From assembly GCF_004661485.1 (NCBI RefSeq), contig NZ_PQVH01000008.1, forward strand, positions 248,001 to 312,000: a stretch of 64,000 bases of DNA, read 5' to 3'. This DNA comes from Methylotenera oryzisoli (lineage in GTDB: Bacteria; Pseudomonadota; Gammaproteobacteria; Burkholderiales; Methylophilaceae). This document shows, in pieces, positions 8,604 through 19,917 of the stretch (its first letter is position 1; every line of letters starts with the position of its first letter). The notes below the pieces were generated by a model, which did not search any database, had not been told where the DNA came from, and worked only from the letters and a program-made list of their open reading frames with translations. Made by a program: the position numbers and the translations under genes.

Positions 8604-9397
8604 TAACGCCCAAAGGTGGCACTTACCACCTCGCTCAAAGCGACTGCAGTTTCTGCGTCATCGGTTAACGTTTCCACCAATGCTGCCTGACAGGCACGTA
8701 CTGGGTCATAACCATCTTTAATCAAGGTCGCTGCGTACACCAGCAGACGGGTACTGGCTACTTCTTCTAAATCATGATCACGCAAGGCACGAAATGCGCC
8801 AGCGATAGAAACCAACCGTTTTGCAGTCATGCTATCAATACCGGTTTCGCCCATCAGTATCGCCTCTTCCTGCGTTGCGCTAGGGAAATCAAACGTCAGC
8901 GATACAAAGCGCTGCCGCGTTGAAGGCTTCATTCCTTTTAAAAAGTTCTGATAACCAGGGTTATAAGAAACCACCAGCATAAACGCAGGTGGTGCCTGTA
9001 GCAGCTCACCAGTGCGGTCTATCGGCAGCATACGCCTGTCATCGGCCAGCGGATGCAGCACCACGGTCGTATCTTTTCGTGCCTCTACCACTTCATCCAG
9101 ATAGCAGATGCCGCCCTCACGCACCGCGCGAGTAAGCGGACCATCATTCCAGATGGTTTCGCCATCGCCAATCAGGTGTCGCCCCACCAAATCTGCCGCA
9201 GTCAAATCATCATGGCAGGCCACGGTATGTAACGGCAAACCAAGACGTGCAGCCATATGTGCAACAAAGCGTGTTTTACCACAGCCGGTGGGGCCCTTAA
9301 TTAACAGCGGCAGACGATTCTTCCACGCACGTTCAAACAGATCGCACTCATCACCGCTAGGCTCATAAAACGGGGTACTACTTGTTTGTGTTTCCAT
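8603..9397 (-). CDS. norQ: MoxR-family AAA+ ATPase NorQ
   Basis: A cytoplasmic ATPase partner of NorD in NO reductase maturation. It is 264 aa with Walker A GPTGCGKT at residues 35-42, Walker B-type GGICYLDEVVE, and a sensor segment ending VVSYNPGYQNF. CbbQ is a close relative, but the adjacent norD and norBCEF genes settle the name. It is transcribed with norD and lies 52 bases after norF. Confidence 0.94.
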   Translation of the reverse strand: METQTSSTPFYEPSGDECDLFERAWKNRLPLLIKGPTGCGKTRFVAHMAARLGLPLHTVACHDDLTAADLVGRHLIGDGETIWNDGPLTRAVREGGICYLDEVVEARKDTTVVLHPLADDRRMLPIDRTGELLQAPPAFMLVVSYNPGYQNFLKGMKPSTRQRFVSLTFDFPSATQEEAILMGETGIDSMTAKRLVSIAGAFRALRDHDLEEVASTRLLVYAATLIKDGYDPVRACQAALVETLTDDAETAVALSEVVSATFGR

Positions 9398-9449
9398 AAA
9401 GTCTTTCAGTATTCAGTTTGCTTTAGCGAACGCTCAAATAAGCCCCGCG

Positions 9450-9710
9450 TTACAATAAATAAGCAATGGCAACCATGCCACCTACCACCACAAAATAACC
9501 CATAATGATGCCGCGCCACAGCCAGCTTACATAGCGCAGCCCCATAAAATAATTAGCAATCAACTGGCCTTTGATAAAGGCGATTGCCAGTACACTCAAC
9601 ATCACGGCTTTGCCCTGCGCAACCTCTTCCCCGATAGCAAAGGTAAGCATGGTGAGCATAATTAGCACTAGCCAGATGCGTGTAGAAAAATGGTTGATTG
9701 GTTTATTCAT
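9450..9710 (-). CDS. norF: NorF-like small membrane protein (cytochrome oxidase subunit IV family)
   Basis: An 86-aa protein with three hydrophobic helices, of the COX4/CtaF-like family seen as NorF beside NorE. I chose the MNKPINH start at 9710 because it begins directly after the norE stop (9713). An upstream in-frame start would overlap norE by 61 bases. Likely an accessory for full NO reductase activity; biochemical function is not established. Confidence 0.85.
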   Translation of the reverse strand: MNKPINHFSTRIWLVLIMLTMLTFAIGEEVAQGKAVMLSVLAIAFIKGQLIANYFMGLRYVSWLWRGIIMGYFVVVGGMVAIAYLL

Positions 9711-9712
9711 GA

Positions 9713-10312
9713 TTAGTGGATGATATAAACCAGTGGGAAAAGTATGATCCATAGCAAATCCACCATATGCCAAAATGAAGCACCGGTCTCCACACCAAAA
9801 TGCTCAGCCGCTGTGTAGTCACCATTTCTTAACTTAAACACGATACATCCTAGAATAATCATGCCCATCAGCACATGCATCAGATGAAAAGACGTCAGCG
9901 TCAGGTAGTACATGTAAAAATCATTGGTTTCCAGCGTGATGCCTGCAGAGAACTTTTCGTTAAACTCCCACAGCTTGACTACTATAAACATAGCCCCCAA
10001 CGCCATTGCACCAAGCAGCCAGCGCGCAGACTGTCTAGCATCGTTCACTTTAATCGCAGCAACAGAACGTACAACAAAGTAACTGCTGGTAATCAAAATA
10101 ATGGTATTTAAGGTACCCAAGCCACGGTTCAATGTAAGCTGGGACGCATTAAAAACCTCCAGCTGATGGGCGCGTGCAAATGCATATACGATGAACATCA
10201 CGCCAAACACCAGCATTTCTGCAAGTATAAATATCCAGATAGCAAAGTCGCCGGGCAAATCTTCAGCCGGCAAAACCCCATCTTCATTCATCAATGCTGC
10301 ATTTGTATTCAT
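9713..10312 (-). CDS. norE: NorE-like cytochrome oxidase subunit III homologue
   Basis: An accessory membrane protein of the NO reductase cluster, about 199 aa with five membrane helices. COX3 motifs are visible, such as DFAIWIFILAEMLVFG near the start and SFHLMHVLMGM and SFWHMVDLLWI near the end. The start at 10312 gives the expected soluble N-terminus; a more upstream start would add 17 poorly fitting residues. It follows the hairpin at 10349-10377 after norB and is directly followed by norF. Confidence 0.9.
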   Translation of the reverse strand: MNTNAALMNEDGVLPAEDLPGDFAIWIFILAEMLVFGVMFIVYAFARAHQLEVFNASQLTLNRGLGTLNTIILITSSYFVVRSVAAIKVNDARQSARWLLGAMALGAMFIVVKLWEFNEKFSAGITLETNDFYMYYLTLTSFHLMHVLMGMIILGCIVFKLRNGDYTAAEHFGVETGASFWHMVDLLWIILFPLVYIIH

Positions 10313-10348
10313 GCGATGACCCTGTACGACAGATTGTTCAGTTAAACC

Positions 10349-10377
10349 AAAAGAAGGAGGCAAAGCCCCCTTCTTTT
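10349..10377 (-). terminator. Hairpin between norB and norE
   Basis: A 13-bp stem with one mismatch and a three-base loop: AAAAGAAGG-A-GGC pairs with GCC-C-CCTTCTTTT. Read on the - strand it ends in TTCTTTT, resembling an intrinsic terminator. It could end or attenuate the norCB transcript and so lower expression of norEFQD relative to the structural subunits. Confidence 0.7.
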
Positions 10378-10425
10378 GCCGTGCACTGTTGTAACAATAC
10401 GCTAGTAAAAAATCATTACAAAAGA

Positions 10426-11823
<1,398 letters not shown>

Positions 11824-12249
11824 TTAACCTTCGATATTTGGAGGCCAGTTATTGGTATTGATTTCTGAGGTATATTTCAGAAAATCCACCAAGTCATCCA
11901 GCTCTTTATCCGTGAAATTAAACTGCGGCATTTGTCTTCTACCAGGAATGCCGGTTGGCTGACCTTTTATCCATGCCTTAATAAAATCAGGCCCGCGCCG
12001 TTTGTACACATTACCCAGCTCCGGTGCGAAATAAGCACCCTCACCTAACAAAGTATGGCAACCGATACAGTTATTGGTCTCCCACAATTTTTTACCATGA
12101 ATCACTGACGCTGTTAGATTCTGGCTGTTATCACGTTTTGGCAGCTTCTGATTAGTATCAAACGTAAGCGCAAGAAATAGCAGGAAAAAAAACAGCGATC
12201 CCCCCATAAAAATATTACGCGCCATGGATTTAGTAAATCTTGTAGCCAT
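11824..12249 (-). CDS. norC: Nitric oxide reductase cytochrome c subunit NorC
   Basis: Membrane-anchored monohaem cytochrome c passing electrons to NorB. It is 141 aa with an N-terminal signal-anchor helix (about residues 12-30), the haem site CIGCH at 61-65 and the likely distal ligand Met107 (GRRQMPQF). First gene of the nor cluster; a strong GGAGG ribosome site precedes the ATG and a Dnr box lies at 12311-12324. Confidence 0.97.
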   Translation of the reverse strand: MATRFTKSMARNIFMGGSLFFFLLFLALTFDTNQKLPKRDNSQNLTASVIHGKKLWETNNCIGCHTLLGEGAYFAPELGNVYKRRGPDFIKAWIKGQPTGIPGRRQMPQFNFTDKELDDLVDFLKYTSEINTNNWPPNIEG

Positions 12250-12310
12250 TGCGTCCTCCCCATTAATGTAAATGACGTTAAGAATGTACAGTATTGAAAC
12301 TCATATATCC

Positions 12311-12324
12311 TTGACTTTGGTCAA
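12311..12324 (-). promoter_or_regulatory. Dnr/Nnr-type box upstream of norC
   Basis: TTGACTTTGGTCAA is a perfect TTGAC-N4-GTCAA palindrome, a common variant of the Fnr/Dnr box in nor promoters. Its centre is about 68 bases upstream of the norC ATG, so a -41.5 placement predicts a short leader of about 25-30 bases. With the nirK box it forms a two-member regulon for the Dnr-like protein encoded at 6094-6777. Confidence 0.8.
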
Positions 12325-12502
12325 GTTCAAATTACCCCTAGGATAAACGTGCCTATGCAATATACACCAAAGATACTTATATAAGATATAACATGCAGGT
12401 ATTGACAAACATTAGTTCAAAGCTAGTAAAAAATGCATTACACCTACAACGTGTTTCATGTAAACTTGACCAAGAATAATTAATTGGTAGTTAATCATTT
12501 AA

Positions 12503-15500
12503 ATGCAAATGAACGCTAAACCAACTAGCCAGACCTTACACAAAACTATTTTGTGGCTATTGACCGGCACGATAATGTTGGTTGGTTCTCTCATCACCTA
12601 TCAGCTATGGTCAAACGCCAGAGATGATAATTTACAAAAACTAAGCTCAGCCCTGGAAGACTCCGCAGACGTCACCGTTAGCAATCTTCAAGCACGCTTT
12701 AATGCAATCTTGGTCATTATGCGAGGTGTTAAAGGGTTTATTGACGGCTCAGATATAGTCAAGCCGAATGAATTCCATACCTATATAAAATCACTTAATT
12801 TAGGCGATAGATTTGGCGTGCGAGGAATCGCACTCGTCGAACTGATAGATAACGCGCGAAAAACTACGCATATTACAGATGTAAAAAACCGCGGCCTCAA
12901 CAATTATCAAATTAAGCCTGCGGGTGAGCGCCCGTATTACGCACCTATTACCTTAATTGAGCCTTTAGATGCAGCTAATACCAAAGTATTAGGCTTAGAT
13001 GTACTAACTTTACCTACTGCTTTAAAAGCGCTGGAGCAAGCAAGAGATGCCAACAATGTCCGCATCTCAAAACGCATGACACTTGGCCAGGATGCTGGGG
13101 AGAAAAATCAGCATTCATTTGTTATGTACTTGCCAATATATAAAAAACACACAGTCTTAAACAGCTTGGAAGCAAGACGCAATGCCATCATAGGCTGGGT
13201 CGATGTTCCCTTTCGCATGAATGATTTAATGAATGGGTTCAAAGGTGAAATTGACTCAGACGTCAGCATTAACATTTTTCAAGGAAGCGAAGCGACTGAA
13301 GAGTCGTTTTTATACAAGTCTGCACAGGAGTCAAATGATACTAATTACTCTACTCAAAGAGTGCTGACTCAGGCGGTATCAAGAGTGCTGGATGTGGGTG
13401 GCACCAAATGGACACTTCTGTTCCAGACGACACCCGCTTTTGAGGCGCGCATACTGCCCTATGGCAAACCTACACTAGTCGCCTTATTAGGTTCTACACT
13501 CACGATTTTATCTGCCTTTTTAGCATGGTTTTTATTAAGCAGCAGGCAACGTGCAGAAAATCGTTATCAAAAACTTTTCGACCAAGCGGGTGATGGTGTT
13601 TTAGTGCTCAATCACCAGCACCAATTTATTGCAGTCAATGTCGCTGCAGTCAACATGCTTGGTTATCAACATAGTGCACTGCTCAACATGCGGCTACCCG
13701 ATGTATTAGTCGGCAACGTGATCGGACACCCAGAATTCACCTCCAACATCATGTCAGACCACCCTACCAAAGGTGAATGGCAATATCGCCGCGGGGATGG
13801 CTCTCAATTTGTCGCAGAGGTGAGTTGCAGAAAGTTAGACAAGCATTATTACTTTGCCATCATCAGAGACTTAACTGAACGCAAGCTAGCTGAGAGCCGC
13901 ATTTCACATCTAACCCAACTGTACCAAGCTCTAAGTGAGGTGAATCAGGCGATTGTACGCATGGGTGATGATAATGAGCTATTCTCGATTGTTTGCCGTT
14001 GCTCAGTCAACTTTGGCGGTATGAAAATGGCTTGGGTCGGGCAACTAGACCCAGAGAGCCAGCAAATTTTACCGGTAGCCGTCCATGGTGATGGCATCGA
14101 GTATATGGATGGCCTGAATATTTCAGCCAATGGCAATCTCCCTGAGGGGCGAGGCCCGACAGGTACGGCCTTAAGAAATAATCAAATCATGATTATCAAC
14201 GACTTTCTAACGGATCCCAATACGATACTTTGGCGCGATAAGGCTAAGCGCTTTGGATGGGGTTCATCGGCTTGTTTTCCAATTCAGCGCGACCAAAAAC
14301 CGTTTGCAGTGCTCAATGTGTATCACGAAAGCGCCAACGCTTTTGACAGTGAAGCCATCGCACTACTGCAAGAAATGGCGAGTGACATTAGTTTTGCACT
14401 CGACAACTTTGACAGAGAGCAGAAAAAACAGAAGCTAATGGCAGACCTTGATTACGCTCACAAGCATATTAGTCAGATAGTGAACCTTAGTCCTGCTGTG
14501 ATTTACACACTAAAACTCAATGCGGCTGGTGTTTTTAGTACTGATTTCATGAGTGAAAACATTTACCAGATGACAGGATACGCCAAAGATGAGTGGTTAC
14601 AAGATGACTTCTGGCTTAAACATATACACACAGAAGACTTAACCGATGCCTTAGAGTCTCAGAAAACGTTGTTTGAAGCCGGGGTACTCAATCATCAATA
14701 TCGATTCAAACATGCTAACGGCAGCTATATCTGGATAGAAGACCACTTGATGTTAGCGCGGGATAGCAACGGCAAGCCAGTGGAAATTGTAGGTGCATGG
14801 CTTGATATTACCGAGCGGTTATCAGCTGAAGAAAAGTTACGTATCAATGCTAAGGTGTTTGAGTCTAGCCGTGACGGCATTGTCATTACCGACGAAAACA
14901 ATAAAATTATTTCAGTCAATAATGCATTTACTAAAATCACAGGCTACGAGCCTGAAGAAGCTATTGGCAATAACCCTCGCATGCTCGCTTCAGGCAATTT
15001 AGCAGAGTCTTTTTATCGTGCAATGTGGGAAAGCGTTAACATCGTAGGTTATTGGCAGGGGGAAGTCATTAATCATCGTAAAAATGGTGAGGTTTACACA
15101 CAATGGCTTTCTATCAGCACAATTAAAGATACAGACGGTAAAGTGACGCAGCATATTGGCATCATCACCGATATTTCAGAGCGAAAAATTGCAGAAGAGC
15201 GCATACAGTTCTTAAGTAACTTTGACCTACTCACCAACCTGCCCAATAAGAGCTTATTAAACGATAGAGTGACCTTGGCGCTCGCCGCTGCCAAACGCCA
15301 GAAGTCGACAGTAACGCTCATGTTTTTGGATCTTGACCGCTTTAAGCTGATTAATGAATCGCTTGGACCAACTATAGGCGACCGAGTAGTCAAAGAGCTT
15401 GCAGAGCGCTTGGTGAATTATATGCGCCCTGAAGACACGGTATGCCGCCAAGGTGGCGATGAGTTTATTTTATTGCTACCAAACACAGATGCAGAAGGCG

Positions 15501-16492
15501 CTGCCCATGTTGCAAAAAAATTACTCGATATTGTTGCTCAGCCTTTTAATTTTAACGGTCAAAAAATTGTACTGACAGCGAGTATCGGGATTGCAGCTTA
15601 CCCGCAAGATGGGGAAAATTTTGAACAATTATCCCAGTCAGCAGATGCCGCGCTGTATCGTGCAAAATATGAAGGCCGTAATAACTTTCAATTCTTTGCC
15701 CTTCAAATGCATGAGCAGGCGCACGACATTTTGTTACTCGAGAGCGAGTTGCGCAATGCAATAGAGCACCAAGAATTTTTACTTTATTACCAACCACAGT
15801 ACGATAGCAAAACATCTAAGATTGTTGGTTTAGAAGCACTTATACGCTGGCAACATCCAGAGCGAGGCATGGTTTCCCCAGCGCTGTTTATTCCGATTGC
15901 AGAAGAAAGTGGTTTAATTACCGAAATTGGCGACTGGGTATTACGTACTGCCGTGAATCAGCTTGCCACTTGGCAAGAAGCTGGCTTAGAAGCTGTACCC
16001 GTTGCGGTCAATCTATCTGTAGTACAGTTCCACCAAGACACACTTTACAGCAGCGTTTGCCAGATTCTAAGAGATACTAAAGTTGACCCCAGCATGCTGG
16101 AGCTAGAGCTGACTGAAGGTATTGCTATGGAAGACTCAGAACGCACATTGAATGTTCTGAATCAACTCAATAGCCTAGGCGTCAGACTCTCTATCGATGA
16201 TTTTGGTACGGGTTACTCTTCACTCAGCTATTTGAAAAAATTCAAAATTGATAAACTCAAGATTGATCAATCATTTGTACGCGGCATAGGTAGCCACCCT
16301 CAAGATGCAGCCATCATTACTGCGATTATCAGTATGGCAAAAAGCCTGAGTTTTAAAACCATTGCAGAAGGCGTAGAAACACAGGAACAACTTAATTTCT
16401 TAATCCAACATGGCTGCGATGAAATCCAAGGATATTATTTCAGCAAGCCCATTCCTAGCACTGAAGTAACTAAACTTCTAGCCAATAAATAA
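12503..16492 (+). CDS. CHASE-PAS-GAF-PAS-PAS-GGDEF-EAL sensory c-di-GMP enzyme
   Basis: A 1329-aa membrane sensor that may make and/or degrade cyclic di-GMP. TM1 is about residues 14-36, then a periplasmic CHASE domain (about 60-260) and TM2 (about 322-345). In the cytoplasm follow PAS (353-460), GAF (470-635), PAS (650-775), PAS with PAC (775-895), GGDEF (905-1070) and EAL (1080-1325). The GGDEF motif is intact at 984-988. The EAL motif is intact at 1111-1113, with DDFGTGYSSLSYL and IDQSFV also present, so both activities are possible. It is divergent from norC and followed after 34 bases by a TSUP transporter gene. The periplasmic ligand is unknown. Confidence 0.93.
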   Translation: MQMNAKPTSQTLHKTILWLLTGTIMLVGSLITYQLWSNARDDNLQKLSSALEDSADVTVSNLQARFNAILVIMRGVKGFIDGSDIVKPNEFHTYIKSLNLGDRFGVRGIALVELIDNARKTTHITDVKNRGLNNYQIKPAGERPYYAPITLIEPLDAANTKVLGLDVLTLPTALKALEQARDANNVRISKRMTLGQDAGEKNQHSFVMYLPIYKKHTVLNSLEARRNAIIGWVDVPFRMNDLMNGFKGEIDSDVSINIFQGSEATEESFLYKSAQESNDTNYSTQRVLTQAVSRVLDVGGTKWTLLFQTTPAFEARILPYGKPTLVALLGSTLTILSAFLAWFLLSSRQRAENRYQKLFDQAGDGVLVLNHQHQFIAVNVAAVNMLGYQHSALLNMRLPDVLVGNVIGHPEFTSNIMSDHPTKGEWQYRRGDGSQFVAEVSCRKLDKHYYFAIIRDLTERKLAESRISHLTQLYQALSEVNQAIVRMGDDNELFSIVCRCSVNFGGMKMAWVGQLDPESQQILPVAVHGDGIEYMDGLNISANGNLPEGRGPTGTALRNNQIMIINDFLTDPNTILWRDKAKRFGWGSSACFPIQRDQKPFAVLNVYHESANAFDSEAIALLQEMASDISFALDNFDREQKKQKLMADLDYAHKHISQIVNLSPAVIYTLKLNAAGVFSTDFMSENIYQMTGYAKDEWLQDDFWLKHIHTEDLTDALESQKTLFEAGVLNHQYRFKHANGSYIWIEDHLMLARDSNGKPVEIVGAWLDITERLSAEEKLRINAKVFESSRDGIVITDENNKIISVNNAFTKITGYEPEEAIGNNPRMLASGNLAESFYRAMWESVNIVGYWQGEVINHRKNGEVYTQWLSISTIKDTDGKVTQHIGIITDISERKIAEERIQFLSNFDLLTNLPNKSLLNDRVTLALAAAKRQKSTVTLMFLDLDRFKLINESLGPTIGDRVVKELAERLVNYMRPEDTVCRQGGDEFILLLPNTDAEGAAHVAKKLLDIVAQPFNFNGQKIVLTASIGIAAYPQDGENFEQLSQSADAALYRAKYEGRNNFQFFALQMHEQAHDILLLESELRNAIEHQEFLLYYQPQYDSKTSKIVGLEALIRWQHPERGMVSPALFIPIAEESGLITEIGDWVLRTAVNQLATWQEAGLEAVPVAVNLSVVQFHQDTLYSSVCQILRDTKVDPSMLELELTEGIAMEDSERTLNVLNQLNSLGVRLSIDDFGTGYSSLSYLKKFKIDKLKIDQSFVRGIGSHPQDAAIITAIISMAKSLSFKTIAEGVETQEQLNFLIQHGCDEIQGYYFSKPIPSTEVTKLLANK

Positions 16493-16526
16493 TAAAGCTC
16501 CTCTCTTTAAAACATACTACACACAC

Positions 16527-17363
16527 ATGAATTTTGATCTAATTTTAACTTTTTTGGCACTAGGTGCTTTTGTTGGTTTAGCTGCGGGCCTATTAGGTAT
16601 TGGCGGCGGCGGCGTGATGGTTCCAATGCTGACAGCTATATTTTTAAGCCAAAACGTACCTGCCGATCAAGTGGTACATTTAGCCTTGGGTACATCCATG
16701 GCATGCATTATGGTAACGTCTTTATCCAGCTTACGTGCTCACCATGCTAATGGTGCAGTGGTTTGGCCATTAGTTAAGCTCATGGTGCTAGGGGTGGTAT
16801 TAGGCACTTTCTCGGCCACATTTATTGCATCGATGATTAGCTCTAAAGTATTAGCCATATTTTTTGCTTGTTTCATGGGCTACGTGGCAATTCAAATGTT
16901 CTCAAATTCAAAGTCCACACAACACGTCAACAGCGCTGCGCACCATTCAATCAACAGAATTGAGCTCGTATTAGCGTCTATCGGCATAGGCTCCATCTCT
17001 GCCATTGTTTCTATCGGCGGCGGCTCAATTACCGTACCCTACCTTACCTGGCGCAAGGTTGATATCAAAAAAGCCATTGGCACTTCTGCGGCCATTGGTT
17101 TTCCGCTGTCAATTGCGGGCAGCGTTGGTTATCTGTTAAGCGGGTGGTCCCATGTAGCACCGATTCCGTTTACTTACGGCTTTATTAATTTACCTGCAGT
17201 TTTGGTTATCTCCATCACCAGTTTTTTTACTGCACCCATTGGAGCAAACCTCACGCAAAAGTTGCCGGTTGCTACGCTTAAAAAGATCTTTGCATTACTA
17301 CTGGCAACATTAAGCCTGAAAATGCTTTGGAACTTACAATTATTGCCCTGTTGCAATTTTTAA
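16527..17363 (+). CDS. TSUP (TauE/SafE) family permease
   Basis: A 278-aa membrane protein with about eight helices and the duplicated TSUP pattern. The first half has GLAAGLLGIGGGGVMVPML near residue 17 and the second SIGGGSITVPYL near residue 168. Members export sulfite, sulfoacetate or other small organosulfur anions; the substrate here cannot be read from sequence. It lies between the c-di-GMP enzyme gene and the redox locus, same strand, with short gaps. Confidence 0.88.
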   Translation: MNFDLILTFLALGAFVGLAAGLLGIGGGGVMVPMLTAIFLSQNVPADQVVHLALGTSMACIMVTSLSSLRAHHANGAVVWPLVKLMVLGVVLGTFSATFIASMISSKVLAIFFACFMGYVAIQMFSNSKSTQHVNSAAHHSINRIELVLASIGIGSISAIVSIGGGSITVPYLTWRKVDIKKAIGTSAAIGFPLSIAGSVGYLLSGWSHVAPIPFTYGFINLPAVLVISITSFFTAPIGANLTQKLPVATLKKIFALLLATLSLKMLWNLQLLPCCNF

Positions 17364-17430
17364 CGTCAATCCTGCCGCGAGTTTTGGCATATAATCCATA
17401 TCTTATAATATCGCTTTTGCTAACGTTTTC

Positions 17431-19905
17431 ATGCGCAATCACTTTGACGTCATTATTATCGGTGCGGGTCCCAGCGGCTTATCAGCAGCGGCACGTGCGG
17501 CTGAGCAAAAGCTTTCCTATCTGCTATTAGAAGCAACAGAAGCAGCCGCCAATACCATACGTAATTACCAGCGCCGAAAATTAGTCATGGCAGAGCCACG
17601 CGGCTTGCCATTACGTAGCCCGTTGCCGTTTGCGGCATCGCTGCGAGAGTCTGTACTCAACTCATGGGAAAGCGTGATTGCCGACTACAAAATCAACATT
17701 CGCTACAACTCAAAAGTTGTTGCAATCACCCGTGATTCAGAAAGCAAACGCCCAGAAGCATTAAAAGTTGAACTGGGTGACGGTAGCATATTTACTGCCG
17801 ACCATGTCATCTTAGCAATTGGCGTACAGGGCAACCTACGCAAACTGGAAATACCCGGTGGCGATTTACCGCAGGTACAGTATCAACTAGATGATCCAGA
17901 AGCTTACCAAAATGAAACGATCGTTGTCATTGGTGGTGGTGATACCGGCGTTGAAAATGCACTAGCGCTGACTGGGCGTAATCAAGTGATTGTATTAAAC
18001 CGTGCTGAAGACTTTAGCAATTGTAAGGAAAGCAACCTTACACAACTAACAGAGGCAAGGCAAAGAGGCGCGCTAGACTGGTTATTAGAAACACGTCCAC
18101 AATCGATTGAAGCCAATACCAAAGGCGAGTTTCCAGTGACATTGTTTGCGGAAACCCCCAAGGGCATAGAGCGTATTCCATGTCATCGGATTATTGCACG
18201 TCTTGGTGCACTCCCCTCTAGACCTTTGCTGGAAAGCTTCGGCGTCGCATTCCCTACCGCCGACTTAGCCGCCCTGCCCGTGCTGACCCCACGTTATGAA
18301 TCTAACGTGCCTGGCTTATACATTATTGGCGCACTTGCCGGTTACCCATTAATCAAACAGGGCATTAACCAAGGCTATGAAGTCATTGAGCATATTTTGG
18401 GCAACCCAGTTGAGGCCGCTGATACAGCACTACTACGCGAAAAATTTGCCAGTTTCTGCTCTGACCGTGGCATTGAAGATGTGCTGGATAAAATTCAGCG
18501 CAGTGTGCCTTTATTACGCCTACTTAACTCTTTGCAATTAAGAGAGCTGATTCTAGAAAGTAATATTTTATTGCCTGCAGCTGGCGACATTATCTTTGAA
18601 CGTAACGATTACAGCACCTCCTTCTTCTTTGTCATCGAAGGTGAGCTGGAAATGTTCATCGATGAAGACGATATAGCAGATGACTCATTCAAAAGCGGTG
18701 AGTTTTTTGGTGAAATGGGGCTATTGTCCGGCCGACGCAGAATTGCCACGGTAAGGGCCACAACCCAGAGCGCGCTGATTGAAACGCCACGACGCGTTAT
18801 ATTAAAACTGATCAACTCAGTGCAAGCAATGCGCAGAACGCTGGATGAAGTTGCAATCAAGCGCATCGTACATGCGTGCATTGGCCTTTCATTAAGTGAA
18901 GATGACCTCAACGACTTGGCATCACATGCGGTTATTAAACAATATGCAGCAGGTGAAGAGTTATTTCATGAAGGCGATGATGCAGATGGCCTTTACCTAA
19001 TCCGACGTGGCTCCGTTACCGTTTCGCGCATGATGACTGGCCGCGAGGTGGTTTTATTCTATGTAGCCGCCGGCAATTATGTGGGTGAAATGTCACTGAT
19101 TTCTGGTGAGCCGCGCTACGCGACGGTGCGAGCCGCCATTGCAACTGAGGCGATTTTAATTGATGTAGGACGCATGCAAGGCATCATCGCGCGCAATCCT
19201 GAAGTACGCGCATCATTAGACGCACGTTACTTACAACATCTGCAAGAGCAGGAAAAAAGACAGCAACTAGAAACCTCTTCAGACAGTAGCAGTGGCTTTT
19301 CAAATCAATCCGCACAGTCCAGCCTGATCTCCTTCTTGATCCAGCAAGGTGTAGGTGAAGCAACTGACGTTTTATTGATTGACGAATCACTCTGTGTGCG
19401 CTGTAACCACTGTGAGCAGGCATGTGCGGACACCCATGGCGGCGCAACAAGGCTAGACCGCGACACCGGCCCTATTTACGCCAACATTCGCGTCCCGACC
19501 TCATGCCGTCACTGTGAACACCCTCACTGCATGAAAGACTGCCCGCCAGATGCTATCCATCGTGCGCCGCATGGCGAAGTCTATATCGATGATAGCTGCA
19601 TTGGCTGTGGTAACTGTCAGCAAAACTGCCCATATGACGTGATTCAAATGGCCGTGATTCAAGATCAGCCAGAACAAAGCTTATGGCAAATGCTATTGGG
19701 GATTCAACCTAAACAGGTTGCCTCAACCAACAATACCAAAGTCGCGGTTAAATGTGACATGTGTAAAGACATTGCCGATGGGCCAGTATGCGTGCGTGCA
19801 TGCCCGGTTGGCGCAGCCTTACGGGTGAACCCTGAGCAGCTTTTAGGTTATGCAAGTAATAATGTCGCGGACGAACACCACATACTAGGGTTTGATGATG
19901 CATAG
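17431..19905 (+). CDS. FAD/NAD(P) oxidoreductase fused to two cNMP-binding domains and a 4x[4Fe-4S] ferredoxin
   Basis: An 824-aa cytoplasmic fusion. Residues 1-330 form a thioredoxin-reductase-like flavoprotein with FAD motif GAGPSG at 11-16 and an NAD(P) motif GGGDTG at 168-173, but without the redox CxxC of thioredoxin reductase. Two cyclic-nucleotide-binding domains follow (about 365-480 and 490-610). Each has a phosphate-binding-cassette-like segment: FGEMGLLSGRRRIATVRA near 427 and VGEMSLISGEPRYATVRA near 551. The C-terminus is a DmsB/HybA-type ferredoxin with 16 cysteines (655, 658, 661, 665; 692, 695, 700, 704; 723, 726, 729, 733; 775, 778, 787, 791). Likely transfers electrons between NAD(P)H and the membrane protein encoded 12 bases downstream. 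I do not recognise a characterised homologue. Confidence 0.85.
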   Translation: MRNHFDVIIIGAGPSGLSAAARAAEQKLSYLLLEATEAAANTIRNYQRRKLVMAEPRGLPLRSPLPFAASLRESVLNSWESVIADYKINIRYNSKVVAITRDSESKRPEALKVELGDGSIFTADHVILAIGVQGNLRKLEIPGGDLPQVQYQLDDPEAYQNETIVVIGGGDTGVENALALTGRNQVIVLNRAEDFSNCKESNLTQLTEARQRGALDWLLETRPQSIEANTKGEFPVTLFAETPKGIERIPCHRIIARLGALPSRPLLESFGVAFPTADLAALPVLTPRYESNVPGLYIIGALAGYPLIKQGINQGYEVIEHILGNPVEAADTALLREKFASFCSDRGIEDVLDKIQRSVPLLRLLNSLQLRELILESNILLPAAGDIIFERNDYSTSFFFVIEGELEMFIDEDDIADDSFKSGEFFGEMGLLSGRRRIATVRATTQSALIETPRRVILKLINSVQAMRRTLDEVAIKRIVHACIGLSLSEDDLNDLASHAVIKQYAAGEELFHEGDDADGLYLIRRGSVTVSRMMTGREVVLFYVAAGNYVGEMSLISGEPRYATVRAAIATEAILIDVGRMQGIIARNPEVRASLDARYLQHLQEQEKRQQLETSSDSSSGFSNQSAQSSLISFLIQQGVGEATDVLLIDESLCVRCNHCEQACADTHGGATRLDRDTGPIYANIRVPTSCRHCEHPHCMKDCPPDAIHRAPHGEVYIDDSCIGCGNCQQNCPYDVIQMAVIQDQPEQSLWQMLLGIQPKQVASTNNTKVAVKCDMCKDIADGPVCVRACPVGAALRVNPEQLLGYASNNVADEHHILGFDDA

Positions 19906-19917
19906 AGGGAATGCTTA

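Noticed and set aside
12466-12475. Second TTGACC half-site upstream of the GGDEF-EAL gene
   Set aside because: CTTGACCAAG is only a 10-base near-palindrome with the wrong spacing for a Dnr box; chance is likely in this AT-rich gap.
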